Of a stretch of DNA of 11,445 nt, positions 1 to 7,911 are shown in pieces. Below the pieces are notes generated by a model, which worked only from the letters and a program-made list of their open reading frames with translations, was not told where the DNA came from and searched no databases. The first letter of the stretch is position 1, and every line of letters starts with the position of its first letter. The position numbers and the translations under genes are program-made. The DNA comes from Pseudomonadota bacterium (GTDB lineage: Bacteria; Pseudomonadota; Alphaproteobacteria; Rhodospirillales; 2-02-FULL-58-16): assembly GCA_022572335.1 (NCBI GenBank), contig JACZWD010000068.1:1-11445 (forward strand), written 5' to 3'.

Positions 1-1587
1 CTGACGCTTCTGCGCGGCGGCCCGCGCGATCTGGCCGCGGTGCGCGACGCGCTCGGCGAGGCCGGGATCATGCGCGGCCTGCTCGCCGCCGCGGGCCCGA
101 GCGCGCCGCCCGAGGGTATTTCCTCCGCGGCCAAGGACCTGGGCTTCCACGACACCCTGGTCGAGCGCCTGACCCGCGCGCTCGGGCCGGACCTGCCGCT
201 CAACGCCCGCGACGGCGGCTTCATAGCGCCCGGCTACGCCCCCGAGCTCGACGAGATCAAGACCCTGCGCGACGAAAGCCGGCGCCTGATCGCCGGCCTG
301 CAGAGCAAGTACGTCGAGGCGACCGGCATCCCGATCCTCAAGATCCGGCACAACAACGTGCTCGGCTACTACATCGAGGTGAGCGCCGCGCAGGCCGAGA
401 ACATGCCGGGCGGCGCGGACAGCCCCTTCATCCACCGCCAGACCATGGCCAACGCCGTGCGCTATGCGACGGTGGAGCTCTCCGAGCTGGAGCAGAAGAT
501 CTCGAGCGCGGCGGAGCGCGCGCTGGCGCTCGAGGTCAAGCTGTTCGATGACCTGGTCGCGGAGGTGGACGCCCGGGCCGAGGAGATCGGCTTGGCCGCG
601 CGCGCGCTGGCCCGCCTCGACGTCGCCGCCGCGCTCGCCGAGGTCGCCGTTCACGGGCGCTGGTGCCGGCCGAAGGTGGACGATTCGACGGCCTTCGAGG
701 TCACCGGCGGGCGCCACCCGGTGGTCGAGGCCGCGCTCGCCGCCGCCCAGCAGGGCGGCTTCGTCGCCAACGATTGCGATCTGGCCGAGGCGGGACGCAT
801 CTGGCTGGTCACCGGCCCCAACATGGCGGGCAAGAGCACCTTCTTGCGCCAGAACGCGCTCATCGCCGTGCTCGCCCAGATAGGCGCTTACGTGCCGGCG
901 CAAACCGCCCACATCGGCGTCGTCGACCGCCTGTTCAGCCGCGTCGGCGCCGCCGACGACCTGGCGCGCGGGCGCTCCACCTTCATGGTCGAGATGGTCG
1001 AGTCCGCGGTCATCCTCAACCAGGCGGGCCCGCGCGCCCTGGTCATCCTGGACGAGATCGGGCGCGGCACCGCGACCTTCGACGGCCTGTCCATCGCCTG
1101 GGCGGTGGTCGAGCACCTGCACGACGTGAACCGCTGCCGGGCCCTCTTCGCCACCCATTTCCACGAACTGACGGCGCTGGCGTCGAAGCTGCCGGCCCTG
1201 GCGTGCCACACCATGCGGGTCAAGGAATGGCAGGGGGACGTGGTGTTCCTGCACGAAGTGGCGCCCGGCGCCGCCGACCGCTCCTACGGCATCCACGTGG
1301 GCCAGTTGGCCGGCCTGCCCGGCAATGTCGTGGCGCGGGCGGAACAGGTTCTGGAAATCCTGGAAAAAAGCGAGCATTCCTCGGGCGTGACGCGGCTGGC
1401 GGACGACCTGCCCCTGTTTGCCGCGGTCGCCGATCAGGGACCGGACACCGGGGACGCGGGCGGCCCTTCGCCCCTCGAGGACGCCCTTTCCGAGATCCGC
1501 CCCGACGAACTCAGCCCGCGCGAGGCGCTGGAGGTGCTCTACCGGCTGAAGCGCATCCGGGACGAATCGGACGGGGATTCCGGTTAA
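1..1587 (+). CDS. mutS: DNA mismatch repair protein MutS (5' end cut by window)
   Basis: MutS recognises base mismatches and small loops and uses ATP to recruit MutL. The frame is open from base 1 (528 codons plus TAA), so the true start and the N-terminal mismatch-binding and connector domains lie outside the window. An internal GTG at 40 is not the start. Visible parts, in window codon numbers, are: the lever/clamp core, with the conserved RQTMANAVRY segment near codon 145; the ATPase domain with Walker A GPNMAGKST (272-280); the SRVGAADDLARGRSTF signature; Walker B LVILDE with D351/E352; GRGTATFDG; and the switch histidine in ATHFHEL (386). A DLPLF peptide at 1405-1419 resembles a beta-clamp-binding motif, which is an inference. 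The C-terminal ELSPREALEVLYRLKRI segment is the dimerisation/helix-turn-helix tail. No frameshift is seen. It converges on the minus-strand hydrolase with only 13 bp between stop codons. Identification is secure. Confidence 0.97.
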   Translation: MTLLRGGPRDLAAVRDALGEAGIMRGLLAAAGPSAPPEGISSAAKDLGFHDTLVERLTRALGPDLPLNARDGGFIAPGYAPELDEIKTLRDESRRLIAGLQSKYVEATGIPILKIRHNNVLGYYIEVSAAQAENMPGGADSPFIHRQTMANAVRYATVELSELEQKISSAAERALALEVKLFDDLVAEVDARAEEIGLAARALARLDVAAALAEVAVHGRWCRPKVDDSTAFEVTGGRHPVVEAALAAAQQGGFVANDCDLAEAGRIWLVTGPNMAGKSTFLRQNALIAVLAQIGAYVPAQTAHIGVVDRLFSRVGAADDLARGRSTFMVEMVESAVILNQAGPRALVILDEIGRGTATFDGLSIAWAVVEHLHDVNRCRALFATHFHELTALASKLPALACHTMRVKEWQGDVVFLHEVAPGAADRSYGIHVGQLAGLPGNVVARAEQVLEILEKSEHSSGVTRLADDLPLFAAVADQGPDTGDAGGPSPLEDALSEIRPDELSPREALEVLYRLKRIRDESDGDSG

Positions 1588-1600
1588 CACGTGCCCAATG

Positions 1601-2101
1601 TCAGGGTCCGGCGTAGTCCACCACCTGGCCTTCGCCGATGAACCGCTTTAACAGTTTCAGCCCCGCCGCGTGGCAGTCGGGGCCGCCGTGGCTGGCGCAG
1701 TGGTCGGCCAGCACGACGGGCTCGATGCCGGCCTCGAACAGATCGACGGCGCTCTTGAGCACGCAGTTGTCGGTGGCGATGCCCGCCAGGTGCACGGTGG
1801 CGATGCCGTCGCCCTCCAGCGCGGCAAGCAGATCCCCGGTGACGCAGGTGTAGGTGGACTTGTCGATGATGGGCGCGCCGGCCCTGGGCGTGAACGCCAG
1901 CCGGGTGTCGTCCGAGCCCGGCCCGAACCGGCCCCAGCCCATGAGCCGGCGCTGCAGCGACCCTTCCGGGTTGAAGAACCGGGTCACCCACAGGCGCTCG
2001 AAATCGTCCTGCAGGCGCTCGACCTTTGCCGGGATGTGCCGGGTCCAGTCGTTTATGAACCCTTTCTGGACGTCGACGATCAACAGAAAGCGGGGCGCCA
2101 T
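1601..2101 (-). CDS. Isochorismatase-like cysteine hydrolase
   Basis: This 166-residue protein has the isochorismatase/nicotinamidase fold, a family that cleaves amide or vinyl-ether bonds through a cysteine nucleophile. The expected triad is present: D10 in the N-terminal LLIVDVQKGF strand, K81 in IIDKSTY, and C113 in GIATDNCVL, where the preceding residues form the family's cis-peptide turn. It is short for the family but complete from the first strand to the last helix. The ATG at 2101 has a good ribosome site, GGAGGA about 4 bases upstream on the minus strand. There is no signal peptide, so it should be cytoplasmic. The substrate cannot be read from sequence. A nicotinamidase (PncA) is less likely because its usual metal-site histidines are not evident; a general amidohydrolase is as much as can be said. 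It sits on the opposite strand between mutS and glnD and diverges from glnD. Confidence 0.88.
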   Translation of the reverse strand: MAPRFLLIVDVQKGFINDWTRHIPAKVERLQDDFERLWVTRFFNPEGSLQRRLMGWGRFGPGSDDTRLAFTPRAGAPIIDKSTYTCVTGDLLAALEGDGIATVHLAGIATDNCVLKSAVDLFEAGIEPVVLADHCASHGGPDCHAAGLKLLKRFIGEGQVVDYAGP

Positions 2102-2208
2102 CCGTTCCTCCCGCCGGGACCGCAGGGGCGGGGCGGGCCCCGAGAAAGAAGAGGTACGGGGCCCACCCCTACCGTATAATAGGTGCAGAGGAAATTTTCG
2201 AAACAGCC
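2102..2208. promoter_or_regulatory. Divergent promoter region between the hydrolase and glnD
   Basis: This 107-bp gap separates two divergent genes. A perfect TATAAT at 2175-2180 stands out in the GC-rich surroundings and would place the glnD transcript start near 2187. No convincing -35 box lies 16-18 bp upstream. Read on the other strand, 2181-2176 is TATTAT, a 5/6 match to a -10 box, so the same 7 bp could serve both directions. A purine-rich AGAGGAAA at 2187-2194 is the only Shine-Dalgarno-like sequence for glnD, but it sits about 16 bases from the ATG, further than usual. In the hydrolase leader, CGGGGC and GCCCCG (2129-2142) form a tight palindrome. Confidence 0.55.
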
Positions 2209-4989
2209 ATGGCCCACGTCAGCAAACGGCGCGACATCATCGACCGCAAGGCCCTGGTCGCCGCGCTCGACGACCTGGTCGGGTGGTCCGGCTACTCGGC
2301 GAAGACCCAGGTCCTGGAGATTTTCAAGGACGCCCTGGGCAAGGGCCGGGCCGAGATTCGCCGCCGCTTCGAAGAGGAGCGCGCACCGGGCGCGGAGATC
2401 CTGCACGCCAACGCCTACCTCATCGACCAACTGGTGCGCACGATCCACGATTTCGCCCTCAAGTACGTCTATCCGGCGGCCAACCCGATGCCCGGCGAGC
2501 AACTCTCGGTGGTCGCCACCGGCGGCTACGGCCGCGGCGAGCTGGCGCCCCATTCGGACATCGACCTGATGTTCCTGGTGCCCTACAAGCGCACCGCCCA
2601 CACCGAGCAGATGGTCGAGTACATGCTCTATATGCTCTGGGACCTGGGGCTGACGGTGGGACACGCCACCCGCTCCGTGGACGACAGCATCCGCCTGGCG
2701 CGCGGCGACCTGACCATCCGCACCAGCCTGCTCGAGACCCGGTGGGTGTGGGGCGACAAGGACCAGTTCGACGCGTTCAAGGCCCGTTACGCCAAGGACA
2801 TCGTCACCGGCAGCGGCGCCGACTTCGTCGACGCCAAGCTGGCCGAGCGCGACGCCCGGCACGAGCGCATGGGCGACTCCCGCTATGTGCTGGAGCCCAA
2901 CATCAAGGAGGGCAAGGGGGGCCTGCGCGACCTGCAGACCCTGTTCTGGATCGCCAAGTATCTCTACCGCGTGGACGACGTGAAGGACCTGGTGAACCTT
3001 GGCGTGTTCACCGCCCGCGACGCCCGGCGTTTCGCCAAGGCCGAGAATTTCCTGTGGACGGTGCGCTGCCACCTCCATTACCTGGCCGGGCGCGCCGAGG
3101 AGCGCCTCACCTTCAACGTCCAGGCCACCATCGGCGAGCGCATGGGCTATACCGACCACGCCGGCACCCGCGGGGTCGAGCGGGTGATGAAGCACTACTT
3201 CCTGATCGCCAAGGACGTCGGCGACCTGACCCGCGTCCTGTGCGCGGTCCTGGAGGAGCGTCACAAGAAGCGCCGGCAACGGTTCCGCTTCCCCTCGCTG
3301 TCGTTTCGCCGGCGCGGCGTCGAAGGGTTCCGCGTCGACGGCAACCGCCTGACGGTCGAGGCCGACGACGCGTTCGTCAAGGACCCCGTCAAGCTGCTGC
3401 GCCTGTTCCACGAGGCCCAGCGCCACGGGCTCGATATCCATCCCGACGCGCTGCGCCTGGTCACCCAGAGCCTGAAACTGATCGACGGGGGGCTGAGGGC
3501 CGATCCCGAAGCCAACCGCCTGTTCATGGAGATCCTGACCTCGGACCAGGATCCCGAAACGGCGCTCAAGCGCCTGAACGAGGCCGGCGTCTTCGGGCGT
3601 TTCATTCCCGATTTCGGGCGCGTCGTCGCCCAGATGCAGTACGACATGTACCATGTCTATACGGTGGACGAGCACACCATCCGCGCCATCGGCATCCTGC
3701 ACCGCATCGAAAAGGGCGAACTGACGGACGACCACCCGGTGTCCGCCGCGGCGATCGCCGAGGTGCAGTCGCGCCGGGTACTCTATCTGGCGCTGCTGCT
3801 TCACGACATCGCCAAGGGCCGGGGCGGCGACCATTCCGAGATCGGCGCCGGCATCGCCGAAAAGCTTGGCCCGCGGCTGGGCCTCAATGACTGGGAAACG
3901 GAAACGGTCTCGTGGCTGGTGCGCCACCATCTGCTGATGAGCGCGACGGCGTTCAAGCGCGATATCGACAACCTGAAAACGGTCAGCGACTTCGTCGCCG
4001 CGGTCCAGTCCCCGGAACGGCTGCGGCTGTTGTTGATCCTGACCGTGGCCGACATCCGCGCCGTCGGGCCCGGCGTCTGGAACGGCTGGAAGGCGACGCT
4101 GTTGCGGGAACTCTACTGGCGCGCCCAGGAAGAGATGGCCGGCGACGTCCCCGCCGAGCGCCGCGCCGCCCGCGTGGAAAACGCCAAGGCGGCCCTGCGC
4201 GACCGGCTTGCCGGCTGGGACCCTGCGGAAGTCGAGGAACACATCGGGCGGGGCTACGCGGATTACTGGTTGAGCTTCGACACCGATACCCACGTCCGCC
4301 ACGCCGACCTGGTGCGCAAGGCGGAACGCGGCGGACTGGAGCTGCATATCGAAACCCACGTCGATGCGCCCCGCGCGGTCACGGAAATCATCATTTACAC
4401 CCCCGACCACCCGGGTCTCTTCGCCCGCATCGCCGGGGCCATGGCCCTTGGCGCCGCCTCCATCGTCGATGCCAAGATCCTGACCCTCGCCAACGGCATG
4501 GCGCTGGACACCTTCACCATCCAGGACTCCCGCGGCGGCCCGTTCGACAATCCGGAACGCCTGAAAAGGCTTTGGAAGCGCATCGAGGACGCGTTGTCGG
4601 GACGGCTGAACCCGGCCCGGGAACTGGAGATCGTGCGCCGCCGCAGCCTGCCCAGCCGCACCGGCGTCTTCAAGGTGCCGCCGCGCGTGCTGGTGGACAA
4701 CAAGGCCAGCGCCCACCACACGGTGATCGAGGTCAACGGCCGCGACCGCCCGGGGTTCCTCCACGATGTCACCGCGGCGCTGACCGGGCTCGGCCTGCAG
4801 ATCGCCAGCGCCCACATCTCCACCTACGGCGAGCGCGTGGTCGACGTGTTCTACGTGAAGGACGTGTTCGGGCTGAAAGTGGAGCGCAAGGACAAACTGA
4901 GCGTCATCGAAAGGCGCCTCCTGGCAGCCATTGTCCCCGCGGGCGACAAGGACGCCGCCCCCGCCGAGGGTGTGGCGGCGGCGGAGTAA
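2209..4989 (+). CDS. glnD: Bifunctional [protein-PII] uridylyltransferase/uridylyl-removing enzyme GlnD
   Basis: GlnD senses glutamine and adds UMP to, or removes it from, PII proteins (GlnB/GlnK), setting glutamine synthetase activity and nitrogen gene expression. At 926 residues it has the usual family length. Domains in order: an N-terminal nucleotidyltransferase with GGYGRGELAPHSDIDL (105-120), D117 and D119 being the metal-binding pair; the linking region with the conserved RLTFNVQ segment; an HD domain for UMP removal with H489 (DEHTIRA), H532/D533 (LLHDIAKGRGGDHSE) and H573/H574; then two C-terminal ACT domains starting near 726 (TPDHPGLFARIAGA) and 837 (NGRDRPGFLHDVTAAL) that bind glutamine. 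All catalytic residues expected for both activities are present. The ATG at 2209 is the first start codon in frame after the promoter. It leads the glnD-murJ-trpS run on this strand. Identification is secure. Confidence 0.98.
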   Translation: MAHVSKRRDIIDRKALVAALDDLVGWSGYSAKTQVLEIFKDALGKGRAEIRRRFEEERAPGAEILHANAYLIDQLVRTIHDFALKYVYPAANPMPGEQLSVVATGGYGRGELAPHSDIDLMFLVPYKRTAHTEQMVEYMLYMLWDLGLTVGHATRSVDDSIRLARGDLTIRTSLLETRWVWGDKDQFDAFKARYAKDIVTGSGADFVDAKLAERDARHERMGDSRYVLEPNIKEGKGGLRDLQTLFWIAKYLYRVDDVKDLVNLGVFTARDARRFAKAENFLWTVRCHLHYLAGRAEERLTFNVQATIGERMGYTDHAGTRGVERVMKHYFLIAKDVGDLTRVLCAVLEERHKKRRQRFRFPSLSFRRRGVEGFRVDGNRLTVEADDAFVKDPVKLLRLFHEAQRHGLDIHPDALRLVTQSLKLIDGGLRADPEANRLFMEILTSDQDPETALKRLNEAGVFGRFIPDFGRVVAQMQYDMYHVYTVDEHTIRAIGILHRIEKGELTDDHPVSAAAIAEVQSRRVLYLALLLHDIAKGRGGDHSEIGAGIAEKLGPRLGLNDWETETVSWLVRHHLLMSATAFKRDIDNLKTVSDFVAAVQSPERLRLLLILTVADIRAVGPGVWNGWKATLLRELYWRAQEEMAGDVPAERRAARVENAKAALRDRLAGWDPAEVEEHIGRGYADYWLSFDTDTHVRHADLVRKAERGGLELHIETHVDAPRAVTEIIIYTPDHPGLFARIAGAMALGAASIVDAKILTLANGMALDTFTIQDSRGGPFDNPERLKRLWKRIEDALSGRLNPARELEIVRRRSLPSRTGVFKVPPRVLVDNKASAHHTVIEVNGRDRPGFLHDVTAALTGLGLQIASAHISTYGERVVDVFYVKDVFGLKVERKDKLSVIERRLLAAIVPAGDKDAAPAEGVAAAE

Positions 4990-5005
4990 GGGTTTAGCGC
5001 GCCCC

Positions 5006-5025
5006 GGTGCCCCGCTTCGGGCACC
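5006..5025 (+). terminator. Hairpin downstream of glnD
   Basis: GGTGCCC (5006-5012) and GGGCACC (5019-5025) form a perfect 7-bp stem with a 6-base loop, 17 bases after the glnD stop. No T tract follows, so it is at best a weak terminator, pause site or mRNA 3'-end stabiliser. The rest of the 102-bp gap holds a CCCCCGGGGG palindrome (5040-5049) and a CCGCCTTTTCGCC stretch. No ribosome site is obvious for murJ. Confidence 0.35.
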
Positions 5026-5091
5026 CACCCGTCGCTTTCCCCCCGGGGGCGCCGCCTTTTCGCCGCCGTGAAAAACCATTAGACAACCCCC

Positions 5092-6645
5092 ATGGTCCTT
5101 CTGCGCTCCATCGCCACCGTCGGCGGCCTGACCATGGTCAGCCGCGTCCTCGGGTTCGCCCGCGACATCCTGATCGCCTTCATGCTCGGCGCCGGGCCGG
5201 TGGCCGATGTGTTTTTCGTCGCCTTCAAGTTCCCCAACCTGTTCCGCCGCCTGTTCGCCGAGGGCGCCTTCGCCGCCGCCTTCGTGCCCCTGTTCGCGGG
5301 GCTCGTGGAGACCGACGGGAAGGACGCGGCGCGCGCCTTCGCCGAGCAGGCGCTGAGCGTGTTGTTGTGGACGCTGCTGGTCTTCGTCGCCGTCGTGCAG
5401 ATGGCCATGCCGGTGCTCATGGTCGGATTCGCGCCCGGGTTCGTCGGCGATCCGGCCAAGTTCGACCTGGCGGTGCAGCTCACGCGCATCACGTTTCCCT
5501 ACCTTCTGTTTATCTCGCTGGTGTCCCTGATGGCCGGGGTCCTCAATTCCCTGGGCCGCTTCTGGGCGGCGGCGGCGACGCCGATCCTGCTCAACGTCTG
5601 CCTGATCGGCGCCGTTCTCTGGCTCAGTCCGATGACCGAGACGCCGGGCCATGCGCTGGCCTGGGGCGTCGCCGTCGCCGGCATGGTGCAGTTCGTCTGG
5701 CTGCTCTTCCATTGCGCCCGCGCCGGGATGCGGCTGCGCCTGCCGCGCCCGCGCCTGACGCCCAAGGTCCGGCTGCTGGCCCGGCGCATCCTGCCGGTGG
5801 CGGTGGGGGCGGGGATTTACCAGATCAACCTGCTCATCGACACGATCATCGCCTCGCTGCTGCCGTCGGGGTCGATCTCGTACCTGTTCTACGCCGACCG
5901 GGTGAACCAGTTGCCCTTGGGGATCGTCGGCGTCGCCGTGGGCACGGCGCTGCTGCCCATGCTGAGCCGCCAGTTGCGCGGCGGCCAGGCGGGCGCCGCC
6001 ATGCACAGCCAGAACCGGGCCCTGGAATTCGCCTTCCTGCTGACACTGCCGGCCGCCGCCGCGCTGGTCGTCATCGCCGGTCCGGTCATCGCCGTGCTGT
6101 TCGAGCGCGGCGCCTTCGGCCCGGCCGAGGTGCGGGCGACGGCGGCGGCGCTGGCCGTCTACGCCGTCGGCCTGCCCGCCTATGTGCTGGTCAAGGCGCT
6201 GACGCCCGGGTTCTTCGCCCGCGAGGACACGGCGACGCCGGTCAAGGTGGCCGCCCTCGCACTGGTCACCAACCTGGTGCTGAACCTTCTGTTGATGGGC
6301 CCGTTCAAGCACGTGGGCATCGCCATGGCGACGGTGATCTCGTCCTGGCTCAACGCCGGGCTCCTGGCCGTGATCCTGCACCGGCGCGGACACCTGGAGA
6401 TCGATCAACGCCTGAAAAGGCGGCTGCCGCGGATGGCGTTGGCCAGCGCCGGCATGGCGGCGCTGCTGGCGCTCGCCATGTGGGGGCTGGAGGGGGCCCT
6501 GGCCGGGGACGCGGTGCAGCGGATCACCGCCCTGGCCGCGTTGGTCGTGGGCGGGCTGGTGGTGTTCGCCGGGTTGGCGCATCTGACCGGCGCCGCCGCC
6601 CTGGAAGACGTGCGAAGCCTGATGCGCGGCGAGGACGCGGCTTGA
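5092..6645 (+). CDS. murJ: Lipid II flippase MurJ
   Basis: MurJ (MviN family, MOP superfamily) moves lipid-linked peptidoglycan precursor from the inner to the outer face of the inner membrane. The 517 residues match the family length (about 510) and consist of alternating hydrophobic segments consistent with about 14 membrane spans. The N-terminus LLRSIATVGGLTMVSRVLGF and the RRLFAEGAFAAAFVPLF signature are diagnostic. Charged residues that matter in the E. coli protein fall at matching positions: R18, R24, D39, R52 and R270 (in YADRVNQLPLGIVGVAVGTALLP). The ATG at 5092 gives the standard N-terminus. No clear Shine-Dalgarno sequence precedes it (AGACAACCCCC just upstream), so expression may depend on coupling or be modest. 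It lies 102 bp after glnD and 121 bp before trpS on the same strand. Confidence 0.97.
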   Translation: MVLLRSIATVGGLTMVSRVLGFARDILIAFMLGAGPVADVFFVAFKFPNLFRRLFAEGAFAAAFVPLFAGLVETDGKDAARAFAEQALSVLLWTLLVFVAVVQMAMPVLMVGFAPGFVGDPAKFDLAVQLTRITFPYLLFISLVSLMAGVLNSLGRFWAAAATPILLNVCLIGAVLWLSPMTETPGHALAWGVAVAGMVQFVWLLFHCARAGMRLRLPRPRLTPKVRLLARRILPVAVGAGIYQINLLIDTIIASLLPSGSISYLFYADRVNQLPLGIVGVAVGTALLPMLSRQLRGGQAGAAMHSQNRALEFAFLLTLPAAAALVVIAGPVIAVLFERGAFGPAEVRATAAALAVYAVGLPAYVLVKALTPGFFAREDTATPVKVAALALVTNLVLNLLLMGPFKHVGIAMATVISSWLNAGLLAVILHRRGHLEIDQRLKRRLPRMALASAGMAALLALAMWGLEGALAGDAVQRITALAALVVGGLVVFAGLAHLTGAAALEDVRSLMRGEDAA

Positions 6646-6652
6646 CCGCCAC

Positions 6653-6665
6653 GGCCCGACGGGCC
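6653..6665 (+). repeat. Short hairpin just after murJ
   Basis: GGCCC (6653-6657), loop GAC, GGGCC (6661-6665): a 5-bp stem starting 7 bases after the murJ stop. No T tract follows. It may mark the 3' end of the murJ message, but the support is weak. Confidence 0.3.
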
Positions 6666-6681
6666 ATAACACCGCCGCTTT

Positions 6682-6713
6682 CCCCGGGGGGCACCGGGGG
6701 GTGCCCCCCGGGG
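6682..6713 (+). repeat. 14-bp perfect GC inverted repeat upstream of trpS
   Basis: CCCCGGGGGGCACC (6682-6695) and its exact reverse complement (6700-6713) are separated by GGGG. Each arm also contains its own CCCCGGGG palindrome. Only C, G and a single A/T pair per arm are used, so the hairpin would be extremely stable. There is no T tract, so it is not a classical terminator. Confidence 0.75.
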
Positions 6714-6720
6714 ACGATGT

Positions 6721-6760
6721 GCGGGGGACGCCCCCGCGGCCCCCGGGGGGGCACGGGGGG
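6721..6760 (+). repeat. Further GC hairpins over the trpS ribosome-binding region
   Basis: GCGGGGG (6721-6727), loop ACG, CCCCCGC (6731-6737) is a 7-bp hairpin. It is followed by GCCCCC (6739-6744) facing a run of seven G (6745-6751), and then a six-G run at 6755-6760 that is the only candidate ribosome site for the ATG at 6767. The five-C run at 6740-6744 could pair with either G run and mask the site; that pairing is an inference. Confidence 0.55.
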
Positions 6761-6766
6761 CGGACC

Positions 6767-7765
6767 ATGAAGCGCATTTTCTCGGGCGTGCAGCCCACCG
6801 GAAACCTGCATCTCGGCAACTACCTGGGCGCCATCCGCAACTGGGTGCGGCTGCAGGACGACTACGACTGCATATTCTGCGTCGTCGACCTGCATGCGAT
6901 CACGGCCTGGCAGGAGCCCAGGGAGCTGGCCGCCAACACGCGCGAGGTGGCGGCCGCCATGATGGCGTCGGGCATCGCGCCCGAGCGCAACATCATCTTC
7001 GTCCAGAGCCAGGTGCCGGCGCACGCGGAGCTGGCCTGGATCTTCAACTGCGTGGCCCGCCTGGGCTGGCTCAGCCGCATGACGCAGTTCAAGGAAAAGG
7101 CGGGCAAGCACCGGGAAAACGCCTCCGTCGGCCTGTTCTCCTACCCCAACCTCATGGCCGCCGACATCCTGCTGTACAAGGCGACCCATGTGCCCGTCGG
7201 CGATGACCAGAAGCAGCACCTGGAACTCACCCGCGACATCGCCCAGAAGTTCAACAGCGATTTCGGCGTCGATTTCTTTCCCCTGGTGGAGCCGTTGATA
7301 TTCGGCTCCGGCACCCGGGTCATGTCGCTGCGCGACGGAACCAGGAAAATGAGCAAATCGGACCCCTCGGCGTACTCCCGCATCGAGATGACCGACGGCG
7401 CCGACGACATCGCCAGGAAATTCCGCAAGGCCAAGACCGATCCCCATCCCCTGCCGGAAACCCCGGCCGGGTTCGCCGGCCGCCCCGAGGCGGCCAACCT
7501 GATGGGCATCTACGCGGCGCTGTCGGACATCCCCATCGCGGACGCCTGCGCCCGATTCGGGGGTGGACAGTTCTCCGCCTTCAAGCGGGACCTGGCCGAT
7601 CTGGCGGTGTCCGTGCTGGCGCCCATCCAGGACGAAACGCGGCGCCTGATGGGCGACGAGGCCTACGTGGACGGGGTGTTGCGCGACGGCAGCCGGCGCG
7701 CCCGCGCCCTGGCCGGGCCGATCCTCGAGGAGGTCCAGGCCATCGTCGGTTTCCTGCCCGCCTGA
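6767..7765 (+). CDS. trpS: Tryptophanyl-tRNA synthetase
   Basis: TrpRS is a class Ic, dimeric cytoplasmic enzyme that charges tRNA-Trp with tryptophan using ATP. The protein is 332 residues (E. coli 334). The HIGH-type motif appears as TGNLHLGN (11-18) within FSGVQPTGNLHLGNYLGAI, and the KMSKS loop is intact at 194-198 (RKMSKSDPS). PVGDDQKQHLELTRDIAQKF and the DLHAIT segment are also typical of bacterial TrpRS. The ATG at 6767 gives the standard MKRIFSGVQ start. An in-frame GTG at 6701 would add 22 low-complexity Pro/Gly/Arg residues encoded by the palindromes and is rejected. The leader is unusual: the ribosome site is a plain G run inside a cluster of strong GC hairpins. No hairpin with a T tract follows directly; the first is about 160 bp downstream. 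Identification is secure. Confidence 0.98.
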   Translation: MKRIFSGVQPTGNLHLGNYLGAIRNWVRLQDDYDCIFCVVDLHAITAWQEPRELAANTREVAAAMMASGIAPERNIIFVQSQVPAHAELAWIFNCVARLGWLSRMTQFKEKAGKHRENASVGLFSYPNLMAADILLYKATHVPVGDDQKQHLELTRDIAQKFNSDFGVDFFPLVEPLIFGSGTRVMSLRDGTRKMSKSDPSAYSRIEMTDGADDIARKFRKAKTDPHPLPETPAGFAGRPEAANLMGIYAALSDIPIADACARFGGGQFSAFKRDLADLAVSVLAPIQDETRRLMGDEAYVDGVLRDGSRRARALAGPILEEVQAIVGFLPA

Positions 7766-7876
7766 AGGCGCATCCGCGGGCAATATCGTTTCTGTTTCGT
7801 AATGAAAGCCCGTGCCACCGGGGCCCTCGACCCGGTCGCCCGGGATCGCGCCGCGCCCCGGCGGCCGGAAAAACCC

Positions 7877-7906
7877 CTGGCAATTTAGTTAAAATTTTAT
7901 TAAAAT
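7877..7906 (+). promoter_or_regulatory. Candidate promoter in an AT-rich block
   Basis: CTGGCA at 7877-7882 (4/6 to TTGACA), an 18-bp spacer and TAAAAT at 7901-7906 (5/6 to TATAAT) form a plausible housekeeping promoter. A second TAAAAT lies at 7890-7895. Bases 7881-7920 are mostly A/T while the flanks are strongly GC-rich. Transcription would start near 7912-7914, just ahead of the long hairpin. Confidence 0.5.
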
Positions 7907-7911
7907 ACGTC

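Noticed and set aside
1854..3890. A 678-codon plus-strand frame overlapping glnD
   Set aside because: An Arg/Pro/Gly-rich shadow with no domains; glnD in frame 1 explains this DNA fully.
6701..6766. In-frame GTG at 6701 as an earlier trpS start
   Set aside because: It would add 22 Pro/Gly/Arg residues encoded by the palindromes; the ATG at 6767 gives the standard TrpRS N-terminus.
2080..6819. A 1579-codon stop-free frame on the minus strand, antisense to glnD and murJ
   Set aside because: It is the exact antisense of sense frame 1, where stops would need TTA, CTA or TCA codons, which this GC-rich genome avoids. glnD and murJ happen to share the frame. The translation is low-complexity (Gln/Arg/His/Gly-rich) with no recognisable domain.
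7766..7875. Simple terminator right after trpS
   Set aside because: Only short, imperfect GC stems are visible and none is followed by a T tract; the first good terminator-like structure is at 7924-8000.
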